A stretch of DNA of 64,000 bases from Planctomycetia bacterium. GTDB taxonomy: Bacteria > Planctomycetota > Planctomycetia > Pirellulales > Thermoguttaceae. This document shows, piece by piece, positions 17,200 through 27,207 of the stretch (its first letter is position 1; each line of letters opens with the position of its first letter). The stretch spans positions 62,001 through 126,000 of the forward strand of contig JAUNSJ010000005.1 in assembly GCA_030539295.1 (NCBI GenBank), written 5' to 3'. Under the pieces are notes generated by a model, which saw only the letters and a list, made by a program, of their open reading frames with translations, was not told the origin of the DNA and made no database searches. The position numbers were made by a program, and so were the translations under genes.

Positions 17200-18636
17200 A
17201 TGGAATTCGGATTACTGAATTACACGATTTTAGCACTTTATATGATTCTTATGCTCGCCGTGGGCGTTCGATTCATGAGTGGTAATCGGGATACGGAGAC
17301 GTATTTTCGAGGGGGCGGAACCTTACCCTGGTGGGCAACCGGGATAAGTATCTTTGCGACCATGCTAAGCGCGATAACGTTTCTTGCCATTCCGGCCAAG
17401 GCATTTGCCACGAACTGGAATATGCTTTTCTTTAACTTTTGTGTATTACTGGTTACGCCGATTGTCGTTTATTTTTATCTGCCGCGATTTCGCAAAATTA
17501 AGTCGCAAAGTGCCTATGCGTATCTGGAAGAGCGATTTAATCGTCCGGTTCGCTGGTTTGCCTCCGGTCTGTTTTCCCTTTTTATGATAACACGAATCGC
17601 CATTGTCCTGTATCTTCCGGCAGTGGCTTTATCGATTGCCTCGGGGATGAATGTCTATTTTTGCATTCTTCTTTCGGGCCTCATTACACTAATTTATTCA
17701 ACCATTGGCGGAATGCGAGCGGTCGTGTGGTGTGATGTGATTCAGGGCTTTATCCTGGCTGGCGGGGCACTGTACTCGTTCCTCTGGCTGGTCTGGCATA
17801 TAGACGGTGGATTTTTGGGATTTGTGCGGGACGCCTCGGCCAGCGGCAAACTGGACACGTTCAATCTGACGCTCGACTTCTCCCAGCCGGTCTTTTGGGT
17901 CGTACTGCTCGGCGGCTGCGCGGCGAGTATTATTTCCTATACGAGTGACCAAACCATGGTACAGCGTTATATGGTCAGTACCGATGAAAAGAAGGCCGCC
18001 CATAGTATTTGGCTCAATATGTGGCTTGTGCTCCCGATTACCTTGCTCTTCTTCTCCATCGGGAGCGCCATGTTCGTCTACTACCAGCAGAATCCGGAAC
18101 AAGGCATGCCGAACACCGCAATAAACGACGCGATTTATCCCTGGTTCATTGCGAATCAGTTGCCAAATGGAATTTCCGGCATTCTGATTGCGTCCATTTT
18201 CGCCGCGGCCATGTCGACGTTGAGTTCCAATATAAACTCGGCATCCGCGGCATTAACGACCGATTTTTTCAAAGTATTACGTCCCGAAAGCAGCGAACAT
18301 GGGGAAATGAAGTTTGCCCGCTTTTCCGGAATTTTTGCCGGCCTGGCAGGAATTGGCCTGGCGTTGGTACTTGCCTCGTGCAACATAGAATCGCTTTGGG
18401 ACCAGTTCAACGTCTTTCTCGGGCTCCTGACAGGCACGCTCGGCGCTCTGTTCTTTCTTGCCTTCTTTGTACCGCGGGTCGATGGTCGTGGGGCAATTAC
18501 TGGGGTCGTTGTTTCCGTCCTGCTGACCTGGCTCGTGCAGGAGTATACCTCATTGCATTTACTGCTCTACGGTTTGGTCGAAATGGTTCTCTGCTGCCTT
18601 GTCGCCATCTTGACCAGCCGGAGACCTCGCCGCTAA
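17200..18636 (+). CDS. SSS-family sodium:solute symporter, probable sialic-acid transporter
   Basis: A 478-residue inner-membrane protein with about 13 helices and SSS-family landmarks: YFRGGGTLPWWATGISIFATMLSAITF near residue 30 and the sodium-site region AAMSTLSSNINSASAAL near 330. It starts 17 nt after the lyase gene with AAGGAG before the ATG. Sodium-driven sialic-acid transporters of the SiaT type belong to this family, so Neu5Ac uptake is the most likely role, but substrate assignment rests on gene context. Confidence 0.87.
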   Translation: MEFGLLNYTILALYMILMLAVGVRFMSGNRDTETYFRGGGTLPWWATGISIFATMLSAITFLAIPAKAFATNWNMLFFNFCVLLVTPIVVYFYLPRFRKIKSQSAYAYLEERFNRPVRWFASGLFSLFMITRIAIVLYLPAVALSIASGMNVYFCILLSGLITLIYSTIGGMRAVVWCDVIQGFILAGGALYSFLWLVWHIDGGFLGFVRDASASGKLDTFNLTLDFSQPVFWVVLLGGCAASIISYTSDQTMVQRYMVSTDEKKAAHSIWLNMWLVLPITLLFFSIGSAMFVYYQQNPEQGMPNTAINDAIYPWFIANQLPNGISGILIASIFAAAMSTLSSNINSASAALTTDFFKVLRPESSEHGEMKFARFSGIFAGLAGIGLALVLASCNIESLWDQFNVFLGLLTGTLGALFFLAFFVPRVDGRGAITGVVVSVLLTWLVQEYTSLHLLLYGLVEMVLCCLVAILTSRRPRR

Positions 18637-18664
18637 AACGAGCGCCTTTGTGGGAAGACGTCCG

Positions 18665-20458
18665 TCAGGGGATAACGCGGACGCCGTCGGGCAGTGTGAG
18701 GTCAGACTTTATGGTCCCATCGGCGTTCTTGTCGAGTCGAACGCGAATGAGTCCGTGGGGCGTCGGAATGGTTCCTTCGGCCCAGTCGAGGTCGCCCAAG
18801 AACGGCTGGAAAGAAATTTCCTTAAAGCCAGGCGAGACCGGTTCCACGCCCAGAATGTGATTCTGAATCCAGGGGGTGGGGCCGCTGGACCAGCCGTGAC
18901 AGAGCGAATGCCGCAGACCAATATAGCAGAAGGCGCCGCGGTCGCCGTGCAGACTCTCCTTACCGTCCGGCGTGAGTTCGTCGATTCGACCGGCGTTTTT
19001 AAGCCAGGCCAGGTCGAAATCCTCCCAAAACGTCGTGGCGCCTACGTCGAGCATGGCACCCCAATACTGACGTATAACGTCGAGCGCGACCTGCTTCTGA
19101 TTCGTTTTCGCCAAGGCCTCGAGCATGTAGTAGCCATAAAAGGTGGAGAAATTCTGACCGCCGCCTTTGGCAACCACTTGCCCGTTAGCGACCGCCGTAC
19201 TCTCCTGACCCGCACAGGCCATGAGCGCCGCGGCCTGCTTGTTCCCCTGGTTCGTCCCTTGATATTGACCCAGTTTCGCTAGCGCGTCGTCGGCTTTGCC
19301 CGCAAGGGACGCGTCTTGCAGAAGATTCGCCAGATCGCGGACCCGATGAAACGCCATAAGAAACATTGCGTGCGTTCCGGCGTCGAGTGCCTCACGCTTA
19401 CCATGGGTTGGCCAGTCGAGGAACGGATTATCAAAACCGCCACGACCGTCGTCGGCAATATGCGGAAGAAGCTGGTCGACCAGCGTTTTTATATAGTCCT
19501 GCTGCTCCCGTAGCCAGTCGAGATTACCACTGTAGCGAACGACGTCGCTGACGGTAATGAGCCACCAGAGCGAATAGTTCGGCATCCCGTTCATCCATTT
19601 CGGAAGCGGCCAGGTCTCCCGGGCATAGGTACCAAGCGAGTCAGTCAGAACCGGAACGGCCCCAAAAAGTGCCAGGGTCGTCATGGCCTGGGGATGAAAA
19701 TCGCCATACCAGACCAAACGGTCCCGCTTGGCACCCTCTATTATATAGCCTTGCATTGTAAGGAATTGCGTCCACGCCGCCGTATTCCAGACGTCATTTA
19801 GTCGCGGGTCACTACAGCGGAAGGAACCCAGCCACTGGAGATTCCGATGGACAAAGACGGCCCGCACCGAGTCGAAGCATATTTTCGCGCCGTCATCGAG
19901 TAAGTCGAGTCTGGCGAACCGAAAAGCACTCTCCCCGAACTCAACCGCGCCGAGCCAAGGCACATTGACAATCATATCCCGGGCACTATGTTCCACGACC
20001 GCGCCCTTTTCACCCGGCTCCGCCATGGCCTCGTCCGCCGACTCTCCGAACCGAACCCGAATCCGGACACTCTTACCGTAGGACCCATTGCCTGGCGTTA
20101 GATTGCGCGACTCCAACCGCAATCCGCCGTGAAGCTCACGCCCGAAATCGAGTAGGATGGCCGCGTCCGCCCCGGCGGTCTTCTCCATATGACAGCCGTC
20201 GTTCATGGCCGCGGTCGACGTTTGACCCGCAACCGGCAGAAGCAGTCGGTCCGCACCGTCCACTCCCGTCTCACTGGTCCAGACGACCCGCTTGGCCAGA
20301 ACAAAGGACCGAACCCGGTCATCCGGCACCTGACGCCCGGCCAGCTCACTCGCCGCAAAGTCAGGTAAATCAAAATTTTGCGTTCCCGGCGTAACCGACT
20401 GGCCCAAGGCCGTCGCCGCCCAGAACAGAACAACAATCGCCATTTTTACTTTGTACAT
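18665..20458 (-). CDS. GH78-like alpha-L-rhamnosidase, secreted
   Basis: A 597-residue protein with a signal peptide ending near ALGQ. A beta-sandwich half (about residues 80-200) is followed by an (alpha/alpha)6 barrel like bacterial alpha-L-rhamnosidases. EGAKRDRLVWYGD near residue 240 corresponds to the GH78 acid-region motif (usually ..RDERLGWTGD), and GATTFWEDFD near 474 to the catalytic-base region. It is shorter than many GH78 enzymes. It converges on the symporter gene with a 28-bp gap. Activity on rhamnose or a related deoxy-sugar is likely but not proven. Confidence 0.8.
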   Translation of the reverse strand: MYKVKMAIVVLFWAATALGQSVTPGTQNFDLPDFAASELAGRQVPDDRVRSFVLAKRVVWTSETGVDGADRLLLPVAGQTSTAAMNDGCHMEKTAGADAAILLDFGRELHGGLRLESRNLTPGNGSYGKSVRIRVRFGESADEAMAEPGEKGAVVEHSARDMIVNVPWLGAVEFGESAFRFARLDLLDDGAKICFDSVRAVFVHRNLQWLGSFRCSDPRLNDVWNTAAWTQFLTMQGYIIEGAKRDRLVWYGDFHPQAMTTLALFGAVPVLTDSLGTYARETWPLPKWMNGMPNYSLWWLITVSDVVRYSGNLDWLREQQDYIKTLVDQLLPHIADDGRGGFDNPFLDWPTHGKREALDAGTHAMFLMAFHRVRDLANLLQDASLAGKADDALAKLGQYQGTNQGNKQAAALMACAGQESTAVANGQVVAKGGGQNFSTFYGYYMLEALAKTNQKQVALDVIRQYWGAMLDVGATTFWEDFDLAWLKNAGRIDELTPDGKESLHGDRGAFCYIGLRHSLCHGWSSGPTPWIQNHILGVEPVSPGFKEISFQPFLGDLDWAEGTIPTPHGLIRVRLDKNADGTIKSDLTLPDGVRVIP

Positions 20459-20795
20459 GTCAGATTCCTGTTGGTGGAAGATTTTTAGTCAATAACGCTA
20501 CTCATTATACCCAGCCCATGCTCATTATACCCGGGAACCGCTGAAAAAGCAAGTCCCGTTTTTATTGAAAACAAAGTTTTATATCTATTTATTAAACAAA
20601 AACTAATTTAATAATCGTGAATAAACGAAAACAGGGCGCCCCCACCTTGTGAGTTTGGGTTTTTATAGTAAAATCTATGAGTTTGGACAAAGCGTTTTGA
20701 GGCGTTTTTTCTGCGTAGACCGAAAACGAGGAGACGCGGAAAGCATGCGTCGTGTAACAGAAAACATTCACACCTAACCATCAGGAAGCAAAACC
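20459..20795. other. Divergent promoter region, rhamnosidase and purA
   Basis: The gap between two divergent genes. On the minus strand TATAAT occurs twice in a direct repeat (20504-20509 and 20524-20529). The distal one has TTGCTT 17 bp upstream. The rest is AT-rich. No clear purA promoter was found. Confidence 0.45.
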
Positions 20796-22097
20796 GTGGC
20801 TGCAACATGTGTCATTGGCTTACAGTGGGGAGACGAAGCGAAAGGCAAAATCGTCGATCTCCTGACCAATCGTAACGAAATCGTCGTCCGCTATCAAGGC
20901 GGGGCGAATGCGGGACACACCGTCGTATTCGGCGGCGAAAAATTCAAATTGTCCCTCATTCCGAGCGGGATCTTTCGTTCGGAAGTGCAATCGGTTATCG
21001 CCGGTGGTGTCGTGCTGAATCCGGAGTCGATTCTTCAGGAAATTGAGGGGCTGACCAGTCGCGGCGTGGAAATCGGCAAGAATCTCATGATTAGCAACCG
21101 GGCCCACGTCATCTTTCCCTGGCACCTGGAAGAAGACCGGCTCATGAACGATATGGGCGTGACAAGCGAAGCGATCGGCACGACTATGCGCGGCATTGGT
21201 CCCTGTTATCGTGACAAGCTCGGTCGTTCCATGGCCATACGTCTGGGCGACCTGTATCGGAGTGATTTCGCGGAAAAAGTGGCCAAAATCGCTGCGGCGA
21301 AGAATCAGTATCTGCCGGGTATGGCCTCGGAAAAGCTTAAGGGGACCGTTAAGACTATGGTCGCGGACGAAATTGTCGAGAAATATCTCGGGTTTGCCGA
21401 ACGACTTCGTCCTTACGTGGCCGATACGACGAGTTTTCTGCTCGACGCGGTCGACGCCAATAAGAATATTCTGCTCGAAGGAGCGCAAGGTGCTTTGCTC
21501 GATATCGACCACGGGACTTTCCCCTACGTTACGAGCAGTAACAGTTCGGGCGTCGGCGTTTCGGCCGGGTCCGGGATCCCCGCAACGTACATGAAGCGCA
21601 TGATTGGCATTATTAAGGCCTACACGACCCGCGTCGGCGGCGGCCCGTTCCCAACGGAGCAGGAAAATGACCTTGGCCAGAAATTGCGCGATCGCGGTAA
21701 CGAATATGGTACGGTGACGAAGCGTCCGCGCCGCTGCGGTTGGTTCGACGCTGTGGCCGCTCGCTACACATGTCGCTTAAGTGGCATTACGGAACTGGCG
21801 GTTATGCTGCTTGACGTTTTGAGCACGTTCGACGAGATTAAAATTTGCACTGCCTATGAACTGGACGGTAAGAGGACGACGAATTTCCCGGCCGACGCGG
21901 AAGATTTACGACGCGTTGTCCCGGTCTACGAGACGATGCCCGGCTGGAGTGAGGATATCAGTTCGCTGACCTCCTGCTCGCAACTGCCGGAAAACGCAAA
22001 AAAATATCTGGCTCGCCTCTCCGAACTACTGGGGCGCCCGGTCGGTATCGTGTCTGTCGGCCCTGGTCGTGAGCAGACGATGGAAGTGTCGCTTTAG
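20796..22097 (+). CDS. purA: Adenylosuccinate synthetase
   Basis: A 433-residue enzyme joining IMP and aspartate with GTP in the first committed step to AMP. The GTP-binding loop is QWGDEAKGK near residue 9; most family members have GDEGKGK, so Gly to Ala at one position is unusual. GANAGHT near 37, the switch region TTMRGIGPCY and the C-terminal GPGREQTM are normal. The start codon is GTG, preceded by AGGAAG. The end overlaps the convergent YqeG gene by 4 bp. Confidence 0.95.
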   Translation: MAATCVIGLQWGDEAKGKIVDLLTNRNEIVVRYQGGANAGHTVVFGGEKFKLSLIPSGIFRSEVQSVIAGGVVLNPESILQEIEGLTSRGVEIGKNLMISNRAHVIFPWHLEEDRLMNDMGVTSEAIGTTMRGIGPCYRDKLGRSMAIRLGDLYRSDFAEKVAKIAAAKNQYLPGMASEKLKGTVKTMVADEIVEKYLGFAERLRPYVADTTSFLLDAVDANKNILLEGAQGALLDIDHGTFPYVTSSNSSGVGVSAGSGIPATYMKRMIGIIKAYTTRVGGGPFPTEQENDLGQKLRDRGNEYGTVTKRPRRCGWFDAVAARYTCRLSGITELAVMLLDVLSTFDEIKICTAYELDGKRTTNFPADAEDLRRVVPVYETMPGWSEDISSLTSCSQLPENAKKYLARLSELLGRPVGIVSVGPGREQTMEVSL

Positions 22098-22588
22098 CGA
22101 TACAGGCAAGTGCGAACGATCTTTTCAAAAGGTCGTTTCACGCGTGCGAACCACGGTTCCTGCTCCGGATGAATGGGAGTCACAAGAATCGTGGTCAGAC
22201 CTGCCCGATTACCAGCGAGGACATCGGCAAAGATCTGGTCGCCGACCATTCCGGTCGTTGCCGCGTCGAACTTATGCTCCGCCAAAGCGCGACGGCAGCC
22301 TTTCGGCGACGGCTTCATGGCCAAGGCAATATAAGGCAGGTCCAGACTTTCCGCGACTTTCGAGATTCGTTTGCCGCGTCCGTTCGACAGTAGGCAGACT
22401 TTTATGCCCGCCTGGCGCAGGTCGACAAGCCACTGCCGTACTTCCGGGAGCGGCTCCTTCGACAGATACGGCTTAAGCGTGCCATCGACGTCGAGCAGGA
22501 GAGCGGTCAGGCCCAGCGTTTGCAGGCGATCCACCGTCAGCTCGGTTACGCAACCGATTTGATGATTCGGAATAAGTTTGGCGAACAT
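22094..22588 (-). CDS. YqeG-family HAD-type phosphatase
   Basis: A 164-residue HAD hydrolase of the YqeG/IIIA type. Motif I is LLLDVDGTL near residue 31, motif II is LLSNGRG near 66, motif III includes KPSPKG near 92, and motif IV is GDQIFADVLAGN near 115. The N-terminal segment before motif I is typical of YqeG. These are probable phosphatases of unknown physiological substrate (related to PGP phosphatases). The gene converges on purA, overlapping its stop by four bases. Confidence 0.88.
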   Translation of the reverse strand: MFAKLIPNHQIGCVTELTVDRLQTLGLTALLLDVDGTLKPYLSKEPLPEVRQWLVDLRQAGIKVCLLSNGRGKRISKVAESLDLPYIALAMKPSPKGCRRALAEHKFDAATTGMVGDQIFADVLAGNRAGLTTILVTPIHPEQEPWFARVKRPFEKIVRTCLYR

Positions 22589-22833
22589 GGCCCCGTCCTT
22601 TCATGCAATTTTTTACTGCCGACACTTCGTTGGTCCCGATTTTCGCCCGATCCATGGATTATCAGGCGTGTCCGGGAGAATGTGACGGGAGAACTCGAGT
22701 GGACTCGGTATGGCAGCCCCCCGAATGCTGTTGCCCGAAACCTGACTTGGATTATACACGAAAAGGCGTCCGTTGGCAAGTCGTCAACCGCGACCCTTTT
22801 TTCAACCCTGTTTTTTGAATCGGTATCAAGAAT

Positions 22834-24738
22834 ATGTCACCAACGGCAGAGCAGACACGCTCGCAATCGCTCGTTGCGGCCCTTAAGCAAAACGTGCTGG
22901 TCTTCGACGGCGCTATGGGAACGGAGCTGTATCGACATAACGTCTTTACAAATCAGTGCTACGACGAATTGTGCATTAAGAACCCCGGTCTGGTCAAGCA
23001 GATTCACGAAAGCTACGCCCAAGCCGGAGTCGACGTCCTGACGACAAATACCTACGGCGCCAGTTCCGTTATGCTCGAACGCTATGGCTTGGCCGATAAG
23101 ACGCATGACATTAATTTGGCCGGGGCAAAACTTGCCCGGGAAGTCGCTGACCGCGACGAGAATTCCACCATCTTCGTCGCCGGCTCGGTCGGCCCCCATA
23201 CCTTTGCCGCCAAGGCGCGATATACAGACGGCGAAATTGTGGAGCATGTGGCGTTGCAAATCGCGGCTCTTATCGATGGCGGGTGCGATGTCATTATATT
23301 CGAAAGCCTGCCTTCACGTCAGGCATTGGAAATGGCGGCGCGAGCCATGGCCCCCTACCCCACCGTGCCGTACATACTCTCCTGCTGCTTTGCCAATGCA
23401 ATCAAGACGCCGGGCGGAGACGACGTGGCGACCGTTTTTGCCCCGCTTCCGTCGGACCTGCCGCAGCCGCTGGCGTTCGGTTTGAACTGTGGGCAAGGGC
23501 CGGAACTCATGCTCAAGACGGTGGAAGCGGCCATGAAAGTCGTAACCTGTCCGCTCATTGCGCAGCCCAATGCCGGAACACCACAGGAGTTCGAAGGGCG
23601 TCAGCTCTACTACTGCTCGCCGGAATATCTTTCGACTTATGCCCAGCGCTACGTGAGTATGGGCGTGGCCGCTGTTGGCGGGTGCTGTGGCACGACGCCG
23701 GAGCAGATCGCGGAAATGGCGAGGACGATTAAGCCTTTTGCTAAGGCGCAGCGTGCGGGAGAAGCGTCTGCGGTGGACGTCGTTGTCAAGGCCGCGGAAC
23801 TTCGACCGGCGTCACCCCTGTCAACCCGGAGCGCCTTGGGTAAGAAACTGGCGGCCCGGGAATGGATTACCACCGTTGAACTCATTCCGCCCACCGGCTA
23901 CGACCTGACTGCGACTCTGGAGAAGTGCCGCATGCTGCGCGATGAAGGCGTGGACGCGGTCAATCTGCCCGACGGTCCCCGCGCCTCGGCGAGAATCTCT
24001 TCGCTCATCGTCGCCGACCGCATTCGCCATGAAGTGGGGCTTGAACCCATTTTGCACTTCTGCTGTCGCGACCGTAATCTCATTGGTATGCAAGCCGACC
24101 TGCTCGGGTGTGCCGCCTGTGATATTCGTAATATTCTGTTTATAACCGGTGACTCACCCAAGTTGGGAAATTATCCGCACGCAACCGGAGTTTTCGATTC
24201 TGACTCCATTGGCATGTGTAAGACAGCGGCGAAACTCAACGGCGGACTTGACCTGGGCGGACGGGCACTGCCTTCGCCAACCAATATGGTCGTTGGCGTG
24301 GGTGTGGACCCCTCGGCCATTAATCGACCACGAGAACTTCATCGACTGCACGACAAACTCGCCGCCGGGGCCGACTTCATTATAACGCAACCGGTATTTG
24401 ACCCAGCCTGCCTGTTCACTTTTTTGGAATCTTACGAAAAGAGTTACAGTGACTGCCCCTTACCGCCCATTATCGCCGGCGTGTGGCCTTTTGCCAGTTA
24501 CAAAAACTTTGTATTTATGAAGAACGAAGTGCCCGGCGTTGTTGTGCCCGACGCCATTATTAAACGCATGGAGAGCGCCTCGCATGGAACGCGAGAGGAT
24601 CAGGTAGCCGCCGGAATAGAAATAGCGTGCGAAATGATTGAGAAGATACGTACCACGGTCCGTGGTGTCCAGGTTAGTGCCCCGCTGGGCCGACTGGATA
24701 TCTCGCTGGCCGTACTCAAGTCAACAAAAGTTATTTAA
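22834..24738 (+). CDS. Homocysteine S-methyltransferase / methylenetetrahydrofolate reductase fusion
   Basis: A 634-residue two-domain protein like B. subtilis YitJ. Residues 1-300 form a cobalamin-independent homocysteine S-methyltransferase with zinc cysteines in FGLNCGQG near 215 and GGCCGTT near 281. Residues about 325-634 are a MetF-type methylenetetrahydrofolate reductase, a TIM barrel with FAD site (LTGDSPKLGNYPHATGVFDSDS). Together they would supply methyl groups and recycle homocysteine to methionine. The start codon has no obvious Shine-Dalgarno sequence. It is followed 34 bp later by the SDR gene. Confidence 0.92.
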   Translation: MSPTAEQTRSQSLVAALKQNVLVFDGAMGTELYRHNVFTNQCYDELCIKNPGLVKQIHESYAQAGVDVLTTNTYGASSVMLERYGLADKTHDINLAGAKLAREVADRDENSTIFVAGSVGPHTFAAKARYTDGEIVEHVALQIAALIDGGCDVIIFESLPSRQALEMAARAMAPYPTVPYILSCCFANAIKTPGGDDVATVFAPLPSDLPQPLAFGLNCGQGPELMLKTVEAAMKVVTCPLIAQPNAGTPQEFEGRQLYYCSPEYLSTYAQRYVSMGVAAVGGCCGTTPEQIAEMARTIKPFAKAQRAGEASAVDVVVKAAELRPASPLSTRSALGKKLAAREWITTVELIPPTGYDLTATLEKCRMLRDEGVDAVNLPDGPRASARISSLIVADRIRHEVGLEPILHFCCRDRNLIGMQADLLGCAACDIRNILFITGDSPKLGNYPHATGVFDSDSIGMCKTAAKLNGGLDLGGRALPSPTNMVVGVGVDPSAINRPRELHRLHDKLAAGADFIITQPVFDPACLFTFLESYEKSYSDCPLPPIIAGVWPFASYKNFVFMKNEVPGVVVPDAIIKRMESASHGTREDQVAAGIEIACEMIEKIRTTVRGVQVSAPLGRLDISLAVLKSTKVI

Positions 24739-24772
24739 TTTTAACAGAAATCACAAAAGGCGGGAAACGAAA

Positions 24773-25816
24773 ATGAATATCCTTGTTACAGGCGGTGGCG
24801 GTTTTTTGGGTGAGAATGTGGTAACGCAACTCGTCGAGCGAGGCGAGCGTGTCCGTGTATTCTGTCGCGGCGATTATCCGCATATTCGCGCGATGGGCGT
24901 TGACCTGGTCCGAGGCGATCTCCGGGACGCCCAGGCGGTGAGCGATGCCTGTCGCGGTATGGACGTCGTCTTTCACACGGCGGGGCTGCCGGGCATAAGC
25001 GTCTGGCGCAAGCCGTTTTATGAAACCAACGTTGTGGGTACGAAGAATATTCTCGCCGCTTGTTTCGAGCACAAAATACGGAAACTGATTTACACGAGCA
25101 GTCCGAGTGTAACCGACGGCGGTAAGCCACAACTCGGGGTTGACGAATCCACACCCTATCCGAAAAAGCATCTCGCCTGGTACCCCGAAACCAAGGCAAT
25201 CGCTGAACGCATGGTACTTGCCGCCAATGGCAAATGTGATTTCAATCCGGCCTCGCCCGTTTCTCGCGATGGCCTTTTGACCTGCTCAATACGCCCGCAT
25301 TTGCTCTGGGGGTCAGGCGACCGCCAGCTCGTTCCGCGACTGATTGAGCGTGCGAAGTCCGGACGGCTCGCCCAGGTTGGCGACGGTACGAATTTAATTG
25401 ATATTGCCCACGTCGAAAATGCGGCCAAGGCCCACCTGCTCGCGATGGATGCCTTGGAGTTCGGTAGTCCGGTCGCGGCCAGTGCCTACTACATCTCGCA
25501 AGGCGAACCGGTCAACTGCTGGCAATGGGTGAATCGCCTTTTGGCTATTGAAGGACTGCCCCCGGTCGCTAAAAAGATTTCCTTTCAATCTGCCTGGAAT
25601 CACGGCGCCGTCTTCGAAGCCATTTACAAAATGTTTGGATTAACCGGAGAACCGCCCATGACACGATTCCTCTCGACGCAACTCGCTCAATCCTATTGGT
25701 TCGATATATCCAAAGCGCGACGCGAGCTGGGTTATGAAGCGTTCGTCTCAACGGAAGAAGGCATACGTCGCATGATCGAAGACAAAAAAAAGAGTAACTC
25801 TCAGCTGCGTCAATAG
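24773..25816 (+). CDS. NAD(P)-dependent sugar epimerase/dehydratase-like SDR
   Basis: A 347-residue extended short-chain dehydrogenase. NAD-binding VTGGGGFLG lies at residues 5-13, and the YxxxK catalytic pair is WYPETKAIAE near 140. The family includes 3-beta-hydroxysteroid dehydrogenase/isomerase-like and nucleotide-sugar epimerases. Substrate cannot be read; FGSPVAASAYYISQGE near 240 fits the sterol-dehydrogenase-like branch. The in-frame ATG at 24638 overlaps the preceding gene and is rejected because the Rossmann motif starts right after 24773. Confidence 0.85.
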   Translation: MNILVTGGGGFLGENVVTQLVERGERVRVFCRGDYPHIRAMGVDLVRGDLRDAQAVSDACRGMDVVFHTAGLPGISVWRKPFYETNVVGTKNILAACFEHKIRKLIYTSSPSVTDGGKPQLGVDESTPYPKKHLAWYPETKAIAERMVLAANGKCDFNPASPVSRDGLLTCSIRPHLLWGSGDRQLVPRLIERAKSGRLAQVGDGTNLIDIAHVENAAKAHLLAMDALEFGSPVAASAYYISQGEPVNCWQWVNRLLAIEGLPPVAKKISFQSAWNHGAVFEAIYKMFGLTGEPPMTRFLSTQLAQSYWFDISKARRELGYEAFVSTEEGIRRMIEDKKKSNSQLRQ

Positions 25817-25988
25817 CGAAATCGAATAAAAATTCTCTTCCCGACCGACCGCCGGCCGGGAGTATTGTTAACAACCTTTCTGTCGCGACAAGTAAGACTC
25901 AATTCAGGGCACGATTTGCGTGCCCTGCCCGGTCACGGCGCAGACTATTTTCGTAAACGACACCTCATCGTTTTTCAGAGCATTTTTT

Positions 25989-26837
25989 TCATTTTTTCTG
26001 ATAGTTTTGATAGACCGCCTGGACTGTCTCAATGTCATATTTACGGTCGAGATACCTTATGCCGAAGTGATATTTCGCCACGTCGTTAAAATACCCTGTA
26101 AAGGCGTAGTTGATCGTTGCCCCGGACAGTGCGCCGAACAGCGGCAGCGACTGTAAGACAAGTTTTTCACTAATCACAATGCCAAAACGTTGCGCGATCG
26201 TCATTAATAATCGCACGAGGACCGGACAGCTCTCCCGCTCGACCATCATGGCAATGGCCGCGGCACTCTTACCGGCAACCGCTTGTGCGGTCTTGTTAAT
26301 CATTTGAGTCATGAGGACTCGGGCCGTGTAGTATGTCGAATCAAGCTGCGACGTTGTGCCGCTGGCATTCGTGCCCCCATAGCTAAACACGCTCATACAA
26401 TTCAAGCGAACTTCTTCCTTCGTTAGGTCTTCCCCGAAATTGGATGCAATATTGGCAATGGACCGAAACATGATGCCTGTCGTTACCGGAAGTTCAACTC
26501 CCAAGCCGGCGAAACCGAAAAAACCACCGGCCGCTCCGGTTATCCCGGTCCCAACCCGATGAAAGAAGGCGCCGTCTCCCGATTCTCGGCACGCCTCGGT
26601 AAAGGTCATTCTCTTCGGGGAAACCTGAACGCTTTGGCAGGAGACCTTGCACAGTGCCCCGAACGCCTTTTGCACCAGTTGGCTGCCCGGGCCAGGAAGC
26701 CCCTTTAATTGCGACGTAATTAGTTCAAGCGGCTTACCGGTCATATCCGCTATTCTCATGAGCAAAGAAGGACTTTCAAAAAATTTCGCCGCCTCATGCA
26801 AAAAAACCATTTCTGTTTCGTTAAGTGGACTTGTCAT
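25989..26837 (-). CDS. EcsC-family protein
   Basis: A 282-residue EcsC-domain protein. A Gly/Ala/Phe-rich stretch (about residues 95-120) and another at 210-235 could be amphipathic or membrane-associated, as in EcsC proteins linked to the Bacillus EcsAB ABC transporter. Function is poorly known. The start used, MTSPLNE at 26837, has AAAGGAG 10 nt upstream; a TTG start at 26879 is possible but has no such site. No EcsAB genes are nearby. Confidence 0.75.
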   Translation of the reverse strand: MTSPLNETEMVFLHEAAKFFESPSLLMRIADMTGKPLELITSQLKGLPGPGSQLVQKAFGALCKVSCQSVQVSPKRMTFTEACRESGDGAFFHRVGTGITGAAGGFFGFAGLGVELPVTTGIMFRSIANIASNFGEDLTKEEVRLNCMSVFSYGGTNASGTTSQLDSTYYTARVLMTQMINKTAQAVAGKSAAAIAMMVERESCPVLVRLLMTIAQRFGIVISEKLVLQSLPLFGALSGATINYAFTGYFNDVAKYHFGIRYLDRKYDIETVQAVYQNYQKK

Positions 26838-27012
26838 TTTCTTCTTACTCCTTTTGCCAGACGACCGCGTTTTCACCAAGTCAAAAAATCATTCAGGCCT
26901 GGTGCGCCGCCGAATTTACGGAATCTTTTTACTCTAATGACACCTCATCCCCAAACCTTTTCAAAAATTGTGTGGAGGTTTCGAGCAAATGGGAAATCAA
27001 GTGTCAGAACTT

Positions 27013-27041
27013 ATTATACCCTGCGAAAAACGCCCTGTCAA
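27013..27041 (-). promoter_or_regulatory. Sigma-70-type promoter of the EcsC gene
   Basis: Minus-strand TTGACA (27036-27041), a 17-bp spacer and a perfect TATAAT (27013-27018), about 175 bp before the start codon. Confidence 0.65.
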
Positions 27042-27174
27042 TCTACTACAGAGACTCTATGATAAGTTTTTACACCTTTTCGTCAGTGAATACGCATTGT
27101 GATTATGATTCTTCATGATTATGATTCTTCGAAAAGCTTCTGTCTTTAAGAGAATTGAAAAACATGCTCAGGGC

Positions 27175-27207
27175 ACAAAAAAACCGGAAGGCGTGGAACC
27201 TTCCGGT
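27175..27207 (-). terminator. Rho-independent terminator after hppA
   Basis: A 9-bp perfect stem ACCGGAAGG/CCTTCCGGT with a 7-nt loop, then a run of T on the minus strand. It lies about 125 nt after the hppA stop. Confidence 0.8.
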
